Positions 34,803 to 43,574 of a stretch of DNA of 64,000 bases are shown in pieces. Numbering within the stretch: the first letter of the stretch is position 1; each line of letters begins with the position of its first letter. The stretch covers positions 620,001 through 684,000 of the forward strand of contig NZ_JASGKQ010000003.1 in the NCBI RefSeq assembly GCF_047654785.1, in the 5' to 3' direction. The position numbers and the translations under genes were made by a program. Source of the DNA: Pelomonas sp047654785 (GTDB taxonomy: Bacteria; Pseudomonadota; Gammaproteobacteria; Burkholderiales; Burkholderiaceae_C). The notes under the pieces were generated by a model that did no database searches, was not told the DNA's origin, and worked only from the letters and a program-made list of their open reading frames with translations.

Positions 34803-35651
34803 TCAAGCCCGTTCGGCGGACTCCAGCGTGTTGACCAGCAGCATCGCAATCGTCATCGGCCCGACACCGCCCGGCACCGGCGTGATCCAGCCGGCGACGT
34901 CCTTGACGCCGTCGAAGTCCACGTCGCCGCACAGTTTGCCGGCGTCGTCGCGGTTCATGCCCACGTCGATGACGACCGCGCCGGGCTTGACCATGTCGGC
35001 CGTCAGCACCTTGCGCTTGCCCACGGCGGCGACGATCACGTCGGCCTGGCGGGTCATGGCACCCAGGTCGGCCGTGCCGCTGTGGCAGACGGTGACGGTG
35101 GCGTTCGCGGCCAGCAGCATCATCGCCATCGGCTTGCCGACGATGTTGCTGCGGCCGATCACGACGGCGTGCTTGCCGCGCAAATCCTTCATGCCGATGC
35201 TCTCCAGCATCTTCATGCAGCCATAGGGCGTGCAGGCCTTGAAGCCCGGCTCGCCGACCATCAGCGCGCCGGCCGACGCGACGTGGAAGCCGTCCACGTC
35301 CTTGGCCGGCGAGATGGCCTCGATGACCTGGTAGTCGTCGATGTGCGGCGGCAGCGGCAGCTGCACCAGGATGCCGTGGATGCTCGGGTCGGCGTTCAGC
35401 GCCGCGACGCGGGCGAGCAGGTCGGCCTCGGTCATGCTCGCGTCGTACTTCTCCAGCACCGAGTGGATGCCGGCTTCCTCGCAGGCCTTGACCTTGTTGC
35501 GCACATAGACCTGGCTGGCCGGGTTGTCGCCCACCAGCACGACGGCGAGGCCGGGCCGGCGGCCCTGCGCGGTCAGCGCGGCGGCGCGCCGGGCCACTTC
35601 GGCGCGGGTGGCTTTGGACAGCGCGAGGCCGTCGATCAGTTGGGCGGTCAT
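34803..35651 (-). CDS. folD: Methylenetetrahydrofolate dehydrogenase/cyclohydrolase FolD
   Basis: 282 residues, usual length. Motifs: GDNPASQVYVRNKVKACEEAG with the catalytic Lys, ILVQLPLPPHI, the NADP-binding GRSNIVGKP, and TPVPGGVGPMTIAMLL. It interconverts methylene-, methenyl- and formyl-tetrahydrofolate in one-carbon metabolism, which fits formate metabolism elsewhere in the window only loosely. ATG 35651 has AGGAGTT before it. The terminator hairpin of the fixJ-type gene lies upstream. Confidence 0.97.
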   Translation of the reverse strand: MTAQLIDGLALSKATRAEVARRAAALTAQGRRPGLAVVLVGDNPASQVYVRNKVKACEEAGIHSVLEKYDASMTEADLLARVAALNADPSIHGILVQLPLPPHIDDYQVIEAISPAKDVDGFHVASAGALMVGEPGFKACTPYGCMKMLESIGMKDLRGKHAVVIGRSNIVGKPMAMMLLAANATVTVCHSGTADLGAMTRQADVIVAAVGKRKVLTADMVKPGAVVIDVGMNRDDAGKLCGDVDFDGVKDVAGWITPVPGGVGPMTIAMLLVNTLESAERA

Positions 35652-35666
35652 GGGGAACTCCTGAAT

Positions 35667-35692
35667 GCAAAGAGGCCGCATGCAGCGGCCTC
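35667..35692 (-). terminator. Terminator of the two-component operon
   Basis: GAGGCCGC (35672-35679) pairs with GCGGCCTC (35685-35692) around a five-base loop. On the minus strand it is followed by TTTGCA, a short T-run. It lies between the regulator stop and the folD start. Confidence 0.6.
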
Positions 35693-35711
35693 CGTGAGCT
35701 TGTGGGGTGGG

Positions 35712-36335
35712 TCAGGCCTTCGCCGTGGCACCGAGGGCGATCTTCAGCAGGTCGGCCACCGTGTTGGCGTTGAGCTTTTCCATGATGTTGGCGCGGTGCG
35801 CCTCGACGGTCTTGATGCTGATGCCGAGGTCGTCGGCGATCTGCTTGTTCAGCCGGCCGGCGACGATGCGCTCCAGCACCTGGGCCTCGCGCGTCGTCAG
35901 CCGGGCCAGCAGCGCGTCGCGGCTGGCGGCCTCCTGGTGGCTGGAGAAGGCGTCGCGGGCCTGGTCGAGCATGCGCTCAACGAGGGCCAGCAGTTCCTCT
36001 TCCTTGAAGGGCTTCTCGATGAAGTCCATCGCGCCCTTCTTCATCGTCTGCACGGCCATCGGCACGTCACCGTGGCCGGTGATGAAGACGATGGGCAGCG
36101 GGCTCTTGCGCTCGATCAGGCGGTCCTGCAGCTCCAGGCCGGTCATGCCGTCCATGCGGATGTCGGCGATCAGGCAGGCCACCTCGCGCGGGTCGTAGCG
36201 GGACAGGAAGGATTCGGCGGAGTCGAAGCACTTGACCCGGTAGTCCTTGCCTTCGAGCAGCCATTGCAGGGAGTCGCGGACCGCTTCGTCGTCGTCGACA
36301 ACGTAGACGTTGCCCTTCTTCGGGATCAGGCTCAT
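35712..36335 (-). CDS. FixJ-type response regulator (LuxR output domain)
   Basis: 207 residues. The receiver domain has DDDEAVR, phosphoacceptor D58 in LIADIRMDGMTGL and Lys in FIEKPF. A LuxR/GerE helix-turn-helix follows: LTTREAQVLERIVAGRLNKQIADDLGISIKTVEAHR. Its start overlaps the stop of the sensor kinase (ATGA), so both are one operon. A pair of this kind beside the pyruvate dehydrogenase operon suggests that it senses a carbon source and controls aceE or a linked function; that is inference. Confidence 0.93.
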   Translation of the reverse strand: MSLIPKKGNVYVVDDDEAVRDSLQWLLEGKDYRVKCFDSAESFLSRYDPREVACLIADIRMDGMTGLELQDRLIERKSPLPIVFITGHGDVPMAVQTMKKGAMDFIEKPFKEEELLALVERMLDQARDAFSSHQEAASRDALLARLTTREAQVLERIVAGRLNKQIADDLGISIKTVEAHRANIMEKLNANTVADLLKIALGATAKA

Positions 36336-38923
36336 GGTGTGGTGGATTCGGTTCTCTGCGCGCTGCCGGCAGCGTCGGCACGCAGGTGTTCTGAGGTCAT
36401 CGTGACCGGGATCGTGAAGGCGAAACGGCAGCCGACGACAAGCGGGCCATTGTAGAGGTTCTCCGCTTTTATCCGGCCCTGGTGGGACTCGACGATGGAG
36501 CGGCACAGCCCCAGGCCGATGCCCAGGCCGTCGGCCTTGGTCGAGAAGAAGGCCTCGTACATCCGGGCCAGCACCTCGTCGGGCAGGCCGGGGCCCATGT
36601 CGGTCACCGAGAACTCGATCTGCCCGCCCAGCTCGGCGCTGTGCTTGGGCACGACGCGCAGCTCGATGTGGCGGCGCGAGGTGGGCAGCGAGGCGTTGTC
36701 GATGGCCTCGGCGGCGTTTTTCAGCAGGTTCATCAGCACCTGTTCGATGAGGATGGGGTCCACCATCAGCTGCGGCAGCCGCTGCGCGACGTAGGTGTGG
36801 ATGGCGACGTTGCGGCGGCGAAGCTCGATGCCGGCCAGCTCCACCGCGTCCTCGACGATGTCGGCCGCGTGCGCGGGCTGGCGCTGCGGCTCGCTGCGTT
36901 TCACGAAGGCGCGGATGCGGTGGATGATCTGCCCGGCCCGCTCGGCCTGCTTGGCCGTCTTGACCAGCGCGGCCATCAGCGCGTCCTTGTCGATGCTGTC
37001 GGCGCGCACGCGGCTGACCATGCCGTTGCAGTAGTTGGTGATGGCGGTCAGCGGCTGGTTCAGCTCGTGGGCGACGCTGGAGGCCATCTCGCCCATGGTC
37101 ATCAGCCGGCTGGTGACCTGCGCCTTCTCGGCCTGCAGCGCGGCCTGCGCCTCGGCGTGGCGGCGCATCGTGATGTCGGTGGCGATCAGCATCTGCGCCA
37201 GGCGCCCGTCGGTCCACTGCAGGTAGCGGGCGCGCACGTCGAACCACATGGCCAGCGACTCGACGTAGACCTCGCGCGGGTCGGAGCCCATGTCGGTCAG
37301 CGCCTCGGCGGGCAGGCCGGAGTAGTCGTCCACCTCGTCGGCGCCGTCGTCCAGCGCGCCGCGGCGGCTGGTGGTGCCGGTCAGCTGGCCGCCGGCCAGT
37401 AGCGCATGGCCGGCGGGGTCGGCGCCGAACCACAGCCGGTAGCTGCGGTTGGCGAACAGCAGCTCCGGCGGGTTCACGGACAGCACGGACACGGCCGCGT
37501 CCAGCCCCTCCAGCACGGTGGTGAAGCGCTCGTGCGAGGCGCTGAGCTGGTCGCGCACGCGCTTGGCCTCGGTGATGTTGGTCATCGAGGTCATCCAGCC
37601 GGTCTGCTTGCCCTTGGTGTCCACCAGCGGCGAGACGTAGACGCGGGCGTCGAACAGGCTGCCGTCCTTGCGCTGGATCTTCACCTCCACGCCGCCGGAC
37701 GGGCTTTTGCCCTGCAGTTCCTGCTGCAGCGCGCGCGCGTTGTCCTCGGGGCGGTCGTTGGGCCAGAAGGGGTAGGGCGGCGTGCGGCCGACCAGGTCGT
37801 TCTCGGTGAAGCCCGTCATCGCGCAGAAGGCCGGATTCACGTAGGTGATGCGCTTGTCCAGGTCCATCGCCCGCATGCCGGTCAGCATGGAGTTCTCCAT
37901 CGCGCGGCGGAAATTGGTCTCCAGCGTCAGCGCGTTCTGGATCTGCGTGCGCCGGCGCATGTGGCGCCAGCTGCCCAGCAGCATCCACACCGTCAGGCCG
38001 GCCAGCGCCAGCACCAGCCAGAACAGCGCATTGCCGATCAGGCCGATCGAGGTGCGCCAGCCCTGGCCGCGCAGCACCAGGCCGTTGAGCGCGGGGGCGA
38101 GCGGCACGTCGTGCACCAGGGCCGCGCGGCGCTGCACCTGGCCGGGCATGGGCGTGACGGTGCTGGCGACGACCTCGTCGCGCGGCGCGTCCAGCACCGC
38201 GATGCTGTGGCGCGTGGCCACCTCGCTGGGCACGTAGTAGCGCAGCAGCGCCTCGACGGTGTATTCGGCGATCAGCACGCCGGCGAAGCCGCCGCGGTCG
38301 ATCAGCGGGATGTGCAGCTGGAAGACGGTGATGCCGTCGGCGTCGGTGAACGGCGGCGAGTAGACCGGCTGGCGGCGTTCCCTGGCGGCCTCGAAGGCGA
38401 TGGCCGCCGCGTTGGACTGGTTGGGCAGCGGCAGCGACGGGTCGCTGCCGTCGGCCAGCATCGGCCCGTCGTCGCGGAAACCGGCCGCGCCCACGCTGCT
38501 GCGGCGCTCGCGGCGCGCGCTGAGCCAGGCCACGTGCGTCAGCTCCGGCCGCTCGCGGGCAAAGGCCTGGGCCTGGGCGGCGAACTCGTGCGCGTCGATC
38601 TGCCGCGTGACGACCTCGCGCGCGATGCGCACCAGCTGCTCCTGGTTCTCGATCAGGCGCAGGCGGATCTGCTGCTGCGCGATCTCGGTGTCGCGCTTGA
38701 CCGATTCGGTCTCCCGCTCGATTTCCTCGTTGCGCAAGTACCAGAACGCGGAAATGATCGCCGCCAGGAACAGCAGCACCGAGATCAGCGGCCCCAGCGT
38801 GGCCAGGCGGTCCTGGCGCGACGGCGACTGCCGGAACCACCAGGAAGCGATCAGCCGGCGCAGCGGCGCCAGCAGGCGCTGGCGGCGGCTGCTGGCCGGG
38901 GAGGCGGGGGCGTCGATGGGCAT
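36332..38923 (-). CDS. PAS-domain sensor histidine kinase
   Basis: 863 residues. One membrane helix at about 43-63 (PLISVLLFLAAIISAFWYL) and one near 310-330 frame a large periplasmic sensor domain (about 250 residues). Two PAS domains follow (about 340-465 and 475-600), then the H-box SVAHELNQPLTAITNYCNG with the FixL/DctB-like AHELNQPL, and the ATPase core NLLKNAAEAI, DMGPGLP, GIGLGLCRSIV. The periplasmic region resembles dCache-type ligand sensors, so a small extracellular organic acid is plausible. It is the first gene of the operon with the FixJ-type regulator and diverges from aceE. Confidence 0.92.
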   Translation of the reverse strand: MPIDAPASPASSRRQRLLAPLRRLIASWWFRQSPSRQDRLATLGPLISVLLFLAAIISAFWYLRNEEIERETESVKRDTEIAQQQIRLRLIENQEQLVRIAREVVTRQIDAHEFAAQAQAFARERPELTHVAWLSARRERRSSVGAAGFRDDGPMLADGSDPSLPLPNQSNAAAIAFEAARERRQPVYSPPFTDADGITVFQLHIPLIDRGGFAGVLIAEYTVEALLRYYVPSEVATRHSIAVLDAPRDEVVASTVTPMPGQVQRRAALVHDVPLAPALNGLVLRGQGWRTSIGLIGNALFWLVLALAGLTVWMLLGSWRHMRRRTQIQNALTLETNFRRAMENSMLTGMRAMDLDKRITYVNPAFCAMTGFTENDLVGRTPPYPFWPNDRPEDNARALQQELQGKSPSGGVEVKIQRKDGSLFDARVYVSPLVDTKGKQTGWMTSMTNITEAKRVRDQLSASHERFTTVLEGLDAAVSVLSVNPPELLFANRSYRLWFGADPAGHALLAGGQLTGTTSRRGALDDGADEVDDYSGLPAEALTDMGSDPREVYVESLAMWFDVRARYLQWTDGRLAQMLIATDITMRRHAEAQAALQAEKAQVTSRLMTMGEMASSVAHELNQPLTAITNYCNGMVSRVRADSIDKDALMAALVKTAKQAERAGQIIHRIRAFVKRSEPQRQPAHAADIVEDAVELAGIELRRRNVAIHTYVAQRLPQLMVDPILIEQVLMNLLKNAAEAIDNASLPTSRRHIELRVVPKHSAELGGQIEFSVTDMGPGLPDEVLARMYEAFFSTKADGLGIGLGLCRSIVESHQGRIKAENLYNGPLVVGCRFAFTIPVTMTSEHLRADAAGSAQRTESTTP

Positions 38924-38960
38924 GGCGCGAAATTATCCGGGGTGGCATTCATGGCTTGTA

Positions 38961-38977
38961 ATTTCATATTAAGAAAT
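38961..38977. promoter_or_regulatory. Candidate operator between sensor kinase and aceE
   Basis: In this unusually AT-rich part of the 186-base divergent region an inverted repeat ATTTC-N7-GAAAT is visible. It lies 38 bases from the kinase start and about 133 bases upstream of the aceE ATG. Its form is that of a dimeric regulator site. The binding protein is unknown; confidence is low because arms are only five bases. Confidence 0.3.
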
Positions 38978-39109
38978 CGTTTCGCACCATTTGGGAATTG
39001 CTGGGGCTTGTGAGACACTGCGCCCGCTCGCGGGCCCGGGGCCCGCGTCTTGCACCCGTCAGCACCCCCAACCCCGCCCGGTAGAGGCGGATTGAACAGG
39101 AGACCGGCC

Positions 39110-41821
39110 ATGTCCGCCCAGCCGCAAGAGTTCCCCGGCGCCGCCGCGAACGACAACGATCCGCAGGAGACCCGCGAGTGGCTGGACGCCCTCTCGGCCG
39201 TCATCGACCGCGAGGGCGCCGAGCGCGCGCACTTCCTGATCGAGGAACTGCTCGAGCACGCGCGCCAGCACAGCATCGACCTGCCGTTCTCGGCGACCAC
39301 GGGCTACGTCAACACCATCGAGCCCGAGGCCGAGGCGCGCTGCCCCGGCAACATCCAGATCGAGAAGCGCCTGCGCGCCTACATGCGCTGGAACGCGATG
39401 GCCATGGTGGTGCGCGCGAACCGGCTGAACCCGGCGGACGGCGGCGACCTGGGCGGCCACATCGGCTCGTTCGCGTCGCTGGCGTCGATGCTGGGCGCCG
39501 GCTTCAACCACTTCTGGCACGCCGAGAGCGAGGGCCACGGCGGCGACTGCCTCTACATCCAGGGCCACAGCGCGCCCGGCGTCTACGCGCGCGCCTTCCT
39601 GGAGGGCCGGCTCAGCGAGGCGCAGCTCGACAGCTTCCGCCAGGAGGTGGACGGCCATGGCCTGTCCAGCTACCCGCACCCGAAGCTGATGCCCGATTTC
39701 TGGCAGTTCCCGACCGTCAGCATGGGCCTGGGCCCGCTGATGGCGATCTACCAGGCGCGCTTCCTGAAATACCTGCACGCGCGCGGCATCGCCAACACCG
39801 AGAACCGCAAGGTCTGGGCCTTCATGGGCGACGGCGAGATGGACGAGCCGGAAAGCCTGGGCGCCATCGGCCTGGCCGCGCGCGAGGGGCTGGACAACCT
39901 CGTCTTCGTCGTCAACTGCAACCTGCAGCGCCTGGACGGCCCGGTGCGCGGCAACGGCAAGATCATCCAGGAACTGGAAGGCGAGTTCCGCGGCAGCGGC
40001 TGGAACGTCATCAAGCTGATCTGGGGCAAGGGCTGGGACGAACTGCTGGCGCGCGACAAGAGCGGCAAGCTCAAGCAGCTGATGATGGAGACGCTGGACG
40101 GCGACTACCAGGCCATGAAGGCCAATGACGGCGCCTACGTCCGCCAGCACTTCTTCGGCAAATACCCCGAGACGGCCAAGCTGGTCGCCCACATGAGCGA
40201 CGATGAGGTCTTCGAGCTGCGCCGCGGCGGCCACGAGCCCGAGAAGGTCTACGCCGCCTTCCACGCCGCGCACCACAACACGACGGGCCAGCCCACCGTG
40301 CTGCTGGTCAAGACCGTCAAGGGCTACGGCATGGGCAAGGCCGGCGAGGGCAAGAACACCGTCCACCAGACCAAGAAGCTCACCGACGACGACATCCGCT
40401 ACATCCGCGACCGCTTCAACATCCCGGTGCCGGACAGCGAGCTGGCCAAGATCCCCTACTACAAGCCGGCCGAGGACACGCCGGAGATGCGCTACCTGCA
40501 CGAGCGGCGCCAGGCGCTGGGCGGCTACCTGCCGCACCGGCGCGCCAAGGCCGACGAGCAGTTCAAGGCGCCCGAGTTGGCCACCTTCCAGGCCGTGCTC
40601 GACCCGACTGCCGAGGGCCGCGAGATCAGCACGACCCAGGCCTACGTCCGCTTCCTGACCCAGTTGCTGCGCGACAAGGAGCTCGGCCCGCGCGTCGTGC
40701 CCATCCTCGTGGACGAGGCGCGCACCTTCGGCATGGAAGGCCTGTTCCGCCAGATCGGCATCTACAACCCCAAGGGCCAGCTCTACACCCCGGTCGACAA
40801 GGACCAGGTGATGTACTACCGCGAGGACAAGGCCGGCCAGATCCTGCAGGAAGGCATCAACGAGGCCGGCGGCATGGCGAGCTGGGTCGCCGCCGCGACG
40901 AGCTATTCGACGAACAACCGCATCATGGTGCCGTTCTACGTTTACTACTCGATGTTCGGCTTCCAGCGCATCGGCGACCTGGCCTGGGCGGCCGGCGACA
41001 TGCAGGCGCGCGGCTTCCTGCTCGGCGGCACCTCGGGCCGCACGACGCTGAACGGCGAGGGCCTGCAGCACGAGGACGGCCACAGCCACATCCTCGCCGG
41101 CACCATCCCCAACTGCGTCAGCTACGACCCGACCTTCGCGCACGAGGTCGCCGTCATCATGCAGCGCGGCCTCAAGCGCATGGTGGAGGACCAGGAGAAC
41201 GTCTTCTACTACATCACGCTGCTGAACGAGAACTACCCGATGCCCGGCCTGAAGCCCGGCACCGAGGAGCAGATCCTCAAGGGCATGTATCTGCTGGAAG
41301 AGGCCGACGCGGGCAAGGCCGCCAGCGTCAACCTGCTGGGCTCGGGCACCATCCTGCGCGAGAGCCAGGCCGCCAAGGTCCTGCTGGAGCAGGACTGGGG
41401 CGTGGGCGCCAACGTCTGGAGCTGCCCGAGCTTCAACGAGCTGGCCCGCGACGGCCAGAACGCCGAACGCTGGAACCTGCTGCACCCGACCGAGCTGGCC
41501 TGCGTGCCCTTCGTCACGCAGCAGCTCGGCCGCACCCAGGGCCCGGTCATCGCGTCCACCGACTACATGAAGAACTACGCGGAGCAGATCCGCGCCTTCA
41601 TCCCCAAGGGCCGCTCGTACAAGGTGCTGGGCACCGACGGCTTCGGCCGCAGCGACTTCCGCGCCAAGCTGCGCGAGCACTTCGAGGTCAACCGCCACTA
41701 CATCGTCGTCGCCGCGCTGAAGGCGCTGGCCGACGACGGCGCGATCCCCGCCACCCGGGTGGCCGAGGCGATTGCGAAGTACGGCATCAACGCCGACAAG
41801 ATCAACCCGTTGTATGCGTGA
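39110..41821 (+). CDS. aceE: Pyruvate dehydrogenase E1 component
   Basis: 903 residues, homodimeric E1 type. The thiamine diphosphate motif is GDGEMDEPESLGAIGLAAREG with NCNLQRLDGPVRGN. The N-terminal RCPGNIQIEKRLRAYMRWNAMAM and GGHIGSFASLASM are characteristic of AceE, as is HTILAG-like HSHILAGTIPNC in the C-terminal half. It decarboxylates pyruvate and passes the acetyl group to lipoyl-AceF. ATG 39110 follows ACAGGAGA; a longer frame upstream has no family similarity. First gene of aceE-aceF-lpdA. Confidence 0.98.
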   Translation: MSAQPQEFPGAAANDNDPQETREWLDALSAVIDREGAERAHFLIEELLEHARQHSIDLPFSATTGYVNTIEPEAEARCPGNIQIEKRLRAYMRWNAMAMVVRANRLNPADGGDLGGHIGSFASLASMLGAGFNHFWHAESEGHGGDCLYIQGHSAPGVYARAFLEGRLSEAQLDSFRQEVDGHGLSSYPHPKLMPDFWQFPTVSMGLGPLMAIYQARFLKYLHARGIANTENRKVWAFMGDGEMDEPESLGAIGLAAREGLDNLVFVVNCNLQRLDGPVRGNGKIIQELEGEFRGSGWNVIKLIWGKGWDELLARDKSGKLKQLMMETLDGDYQAMKANDGAYVRQHFFGKYPETAKLVAHMSDDEVFELRRGGHEPEKVYAAFHAAHHNTTGQPTVLLVKTVKGYGMGKAGEGKNTVHQTKKLTDDDIRYIRDRFNIPVPDSELAKIPYYKPAEDTPEMRYLHERRQALGGYLPHRRAKADEQFKAPELATFQAVLDPTAEGREISTTQAYVRFLTQLLRDKELGPRVVPILVDEARTFGMEGLFRQIGIYNPKGQLYTPVDKDQVMYYREDKAGQILQEGINEAGGMASWVAAATSYSTNNRIMVPFYVYYSMFGFQRIGDLAWAAGDMQARGFLLGGTSGRTTLNGEGLQHEDGHSHILAGTIPNCVSYDPTFAHEVAVIMQRGLKRMVEDQENVFYYITLLNENYPMPGLKPGTEEQILKGMYLLEEADAGKAASVNLLGSGTILRESQAAKVLLEQDWGVGANVWSCPSFNELARDGQNAERWNLLHPTELACVPFVTQQLGRTQGPVIASTDYMKNYAEQIRAFIPKGRSYKVLGTDGFGRSDFRAKLREHFEVNRHYIVVAALKALADDGAIPATRVAEAIAKYGINADKINPLYA

Positions 41822-41915
41822 CCACCCCGGGGTGCACCCGAGGGCCTGGCAAAGCCAGTTCCACGGGTGCTGCTCGGGAAGGCACTGCATCTGCAAATGA
41901 ATGGAGACATGGGTC

Positions 41916-43562
41916 ATGGCATTGGTTGAAGTCAAGGTTCCCGACATCGGCGATTTCGACGAGGTCGGCGTCATCGAGGTGCTGGTCAAGGTGGGCGACG
42001 CGGTCAAGGTGGAGCAGAGCCTGATCACGGTCGAGAGCGACAAGGCGTCGATGGAGATCCCGTCGTCGCAGGCCGGCGTCGTCAAGGAACTCCGGGTCGC
42101 CGTGGGCGACAAGGTCAAGCAAGGCAGCGTCGTCGTGGTCGTCGAGGCCGAAGGCGCCGCGGTGGCTGCACCGTCGCCGGCCGCTGCCGCGCCGGCACCC
42201 GCACCGGCAACGGCGGCCGAGCCCGCCGCGGCGCCGGCCCCCGCTGCGGTGGGCGATTCGGTCACCATCGACGTGCCGGACATCGGCGACTTCGACGAGG
42301 TCGCCGTCATCGAGCTGCTGGTCAAGGTGGGCGACACGGTCAAGGTCGAGCAGAGCCTGATCACCGTCGAGAGCGACAAGGCGTCGATGGAGATCCCGTC
42401 GTCCACGGCCGGCGTCGTCGAGGAACTGCTGGTCAAGATCGGCGACAAGGTCAGCAAGGGCACGCCGCTGGCGCGCGTGAAGGCTGCCGGCGGCGCCGCG
42501 CCCGCACCGGCGCCCGCTGCCGCGCCGGCCCCGGCCGCTGCCGCGCCTGCCGCCGCTCCGGCGCCGGCCGCGGCCGCGCCTGCCGCGGCACTGCCGGCGC
42601 ACCAGCCCGCCGCGCCCACGGGCGCGCTGCCGCACGCCTCGCCCAGCATCCGCAAGCTCGCGCGCGAGCTGGGCGTGCCGCTGGCCGAGGTCAAGGGCAC
42701 GGGCGCCAAGGGCCGCATCACCGAGGCCGACGTGCAGGGCTTCGTCAAGGCCGTCATGAGCGGCGCGGTGCAGACCGCCGCGCAGAAGGCCGCCGCGCCC
42801 GCGGGCGCGGCCACGGGCGGCGGCGCGGGCCTGAACCTGCTGGCCTGGCCCAAGGTCGATTTCGAGAAGTTCGGTCCCGTCGAGCGCAAGGAGCTGTCCC
42901 GCATCAAGAAGATCTCGGGCGCCAACCTGCACCGCAACTGGGTCGTCATCCCGCACGTCACCAACCACGACGACGCCGACATCACCGAGCTGGAAGCCTT
43001 CCGCGTCCAGCTGAACAAGGAGAACGAGAAGAGCGGCGTCAAGGTCACGATGCTCGCCTTCATGATCAAGGCGGCCGTCGCGGCGCTGAAGAAATTCCCC
43101 GAGTTCAACAGCTCGCTCGATGGCGACACGCTGGTGCTGAAGAACTACTTCCACATCGGCTTCGCGGCCGACACGCCCAACGGCCTGGTCGTGCCCGTCA
43201 TCCGGGACGCCGACAAGAAGGGCATCCTGCAGATCAGCCAGGAGATGTCCGAGCTGGCCAAGAAGGCGCGCGACGGCAAACTCGGGCCTGCCGACATGAC
43301 CGGCGGCTGCTTCTCGATCAGCAGCCTGGGCGGCATCGGCGGCACCTACTTCACGCCCATCATCAACGCGCCGGAAGTGGCCATCATGGGCGTCTGCAAG
43401 AGCTTCATGAAGCCGGCCTGGGACGGCCAGGCCTTCGTGCCGCGCCTGACCCTGCCGCTGTCGCTGTCGTGGGACCACCGCGTCATCGACGGCGCGGCGG
43501 CCGCGCGCTTCAACGTCTACTTCGCCAGCCTGCTCGCCGACTTCCGTCGGATCGCGCTGTAA
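41916..43562 (+). CDS. aceF: Dihydrolipoamide acetyltransferase (E2) with two lipoyl domains
   Basis: 548 residues from ATG 41916. An in-frame ATG at 41901 would add five residues. Two lipoyl domains with the lipoylation motif ESDKASMEIP stand at about 1-78 and 113-190, joined by Ala/Pro linkers. The peripheral subunit-binding domain contains SPSIRKLARELGVPLAEVKG (about 243-265). The catalytic domain ends with SWDHRVIDGAAAARF, carrying HxxxDG. E. coli has three lipoyl domains; two is usual in betaproteobacteria. Core of the pyruvate dehydrogenase complex. Confidence 0.97.
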   Translation: MALVEVKVPDIGDFDEVGVIEVLVKVGDAVKVEQSLITVESDKASMEIPSSQAGVVKELRVAVGDKVKQGSVVVVVEAEGAAVAAPSPAAAAPAPAPATAAEPAAAPAPAAVGDSVTIDVPDIGDFDEVAVIELLVKVGDTVKVEQSLITVESDKASMEIPSSTAGVVEELLVKIGDKVSKGTPLARVKAAGGAAPAPAPAAAPAPAAAAPAAAPAPAAAAPAAALPAHQPAAPTGALPHASPSIRKLARELGVPLAEVKGTGAKGRITEADVQGFVKAVMSGAVQTAAQKAAAPAGAATGGGAGLNLLAWPKVDFEKFGPVERKELSRIKKISGANLHRNWVVIPHVTNHDDADITELEAFRVQLNKENEKSGVKVTMLAFMIKAAVAALKKFPEFNSSLDGDTLVLKNYFHIGFAADTPNGLVVPVIRDADKKGILQISQEMSELAKKARDGKLGPADMTGGCFSISSLGGIGGTYFTPIINAPEVAIMGVCKSFMKPAWDGQAFVPRLTLPLSLSWDHRVIDGAAAARFNVYFASLLADFRRIAL

Positions 43563-43574
43563 GGAGCTGAACTC

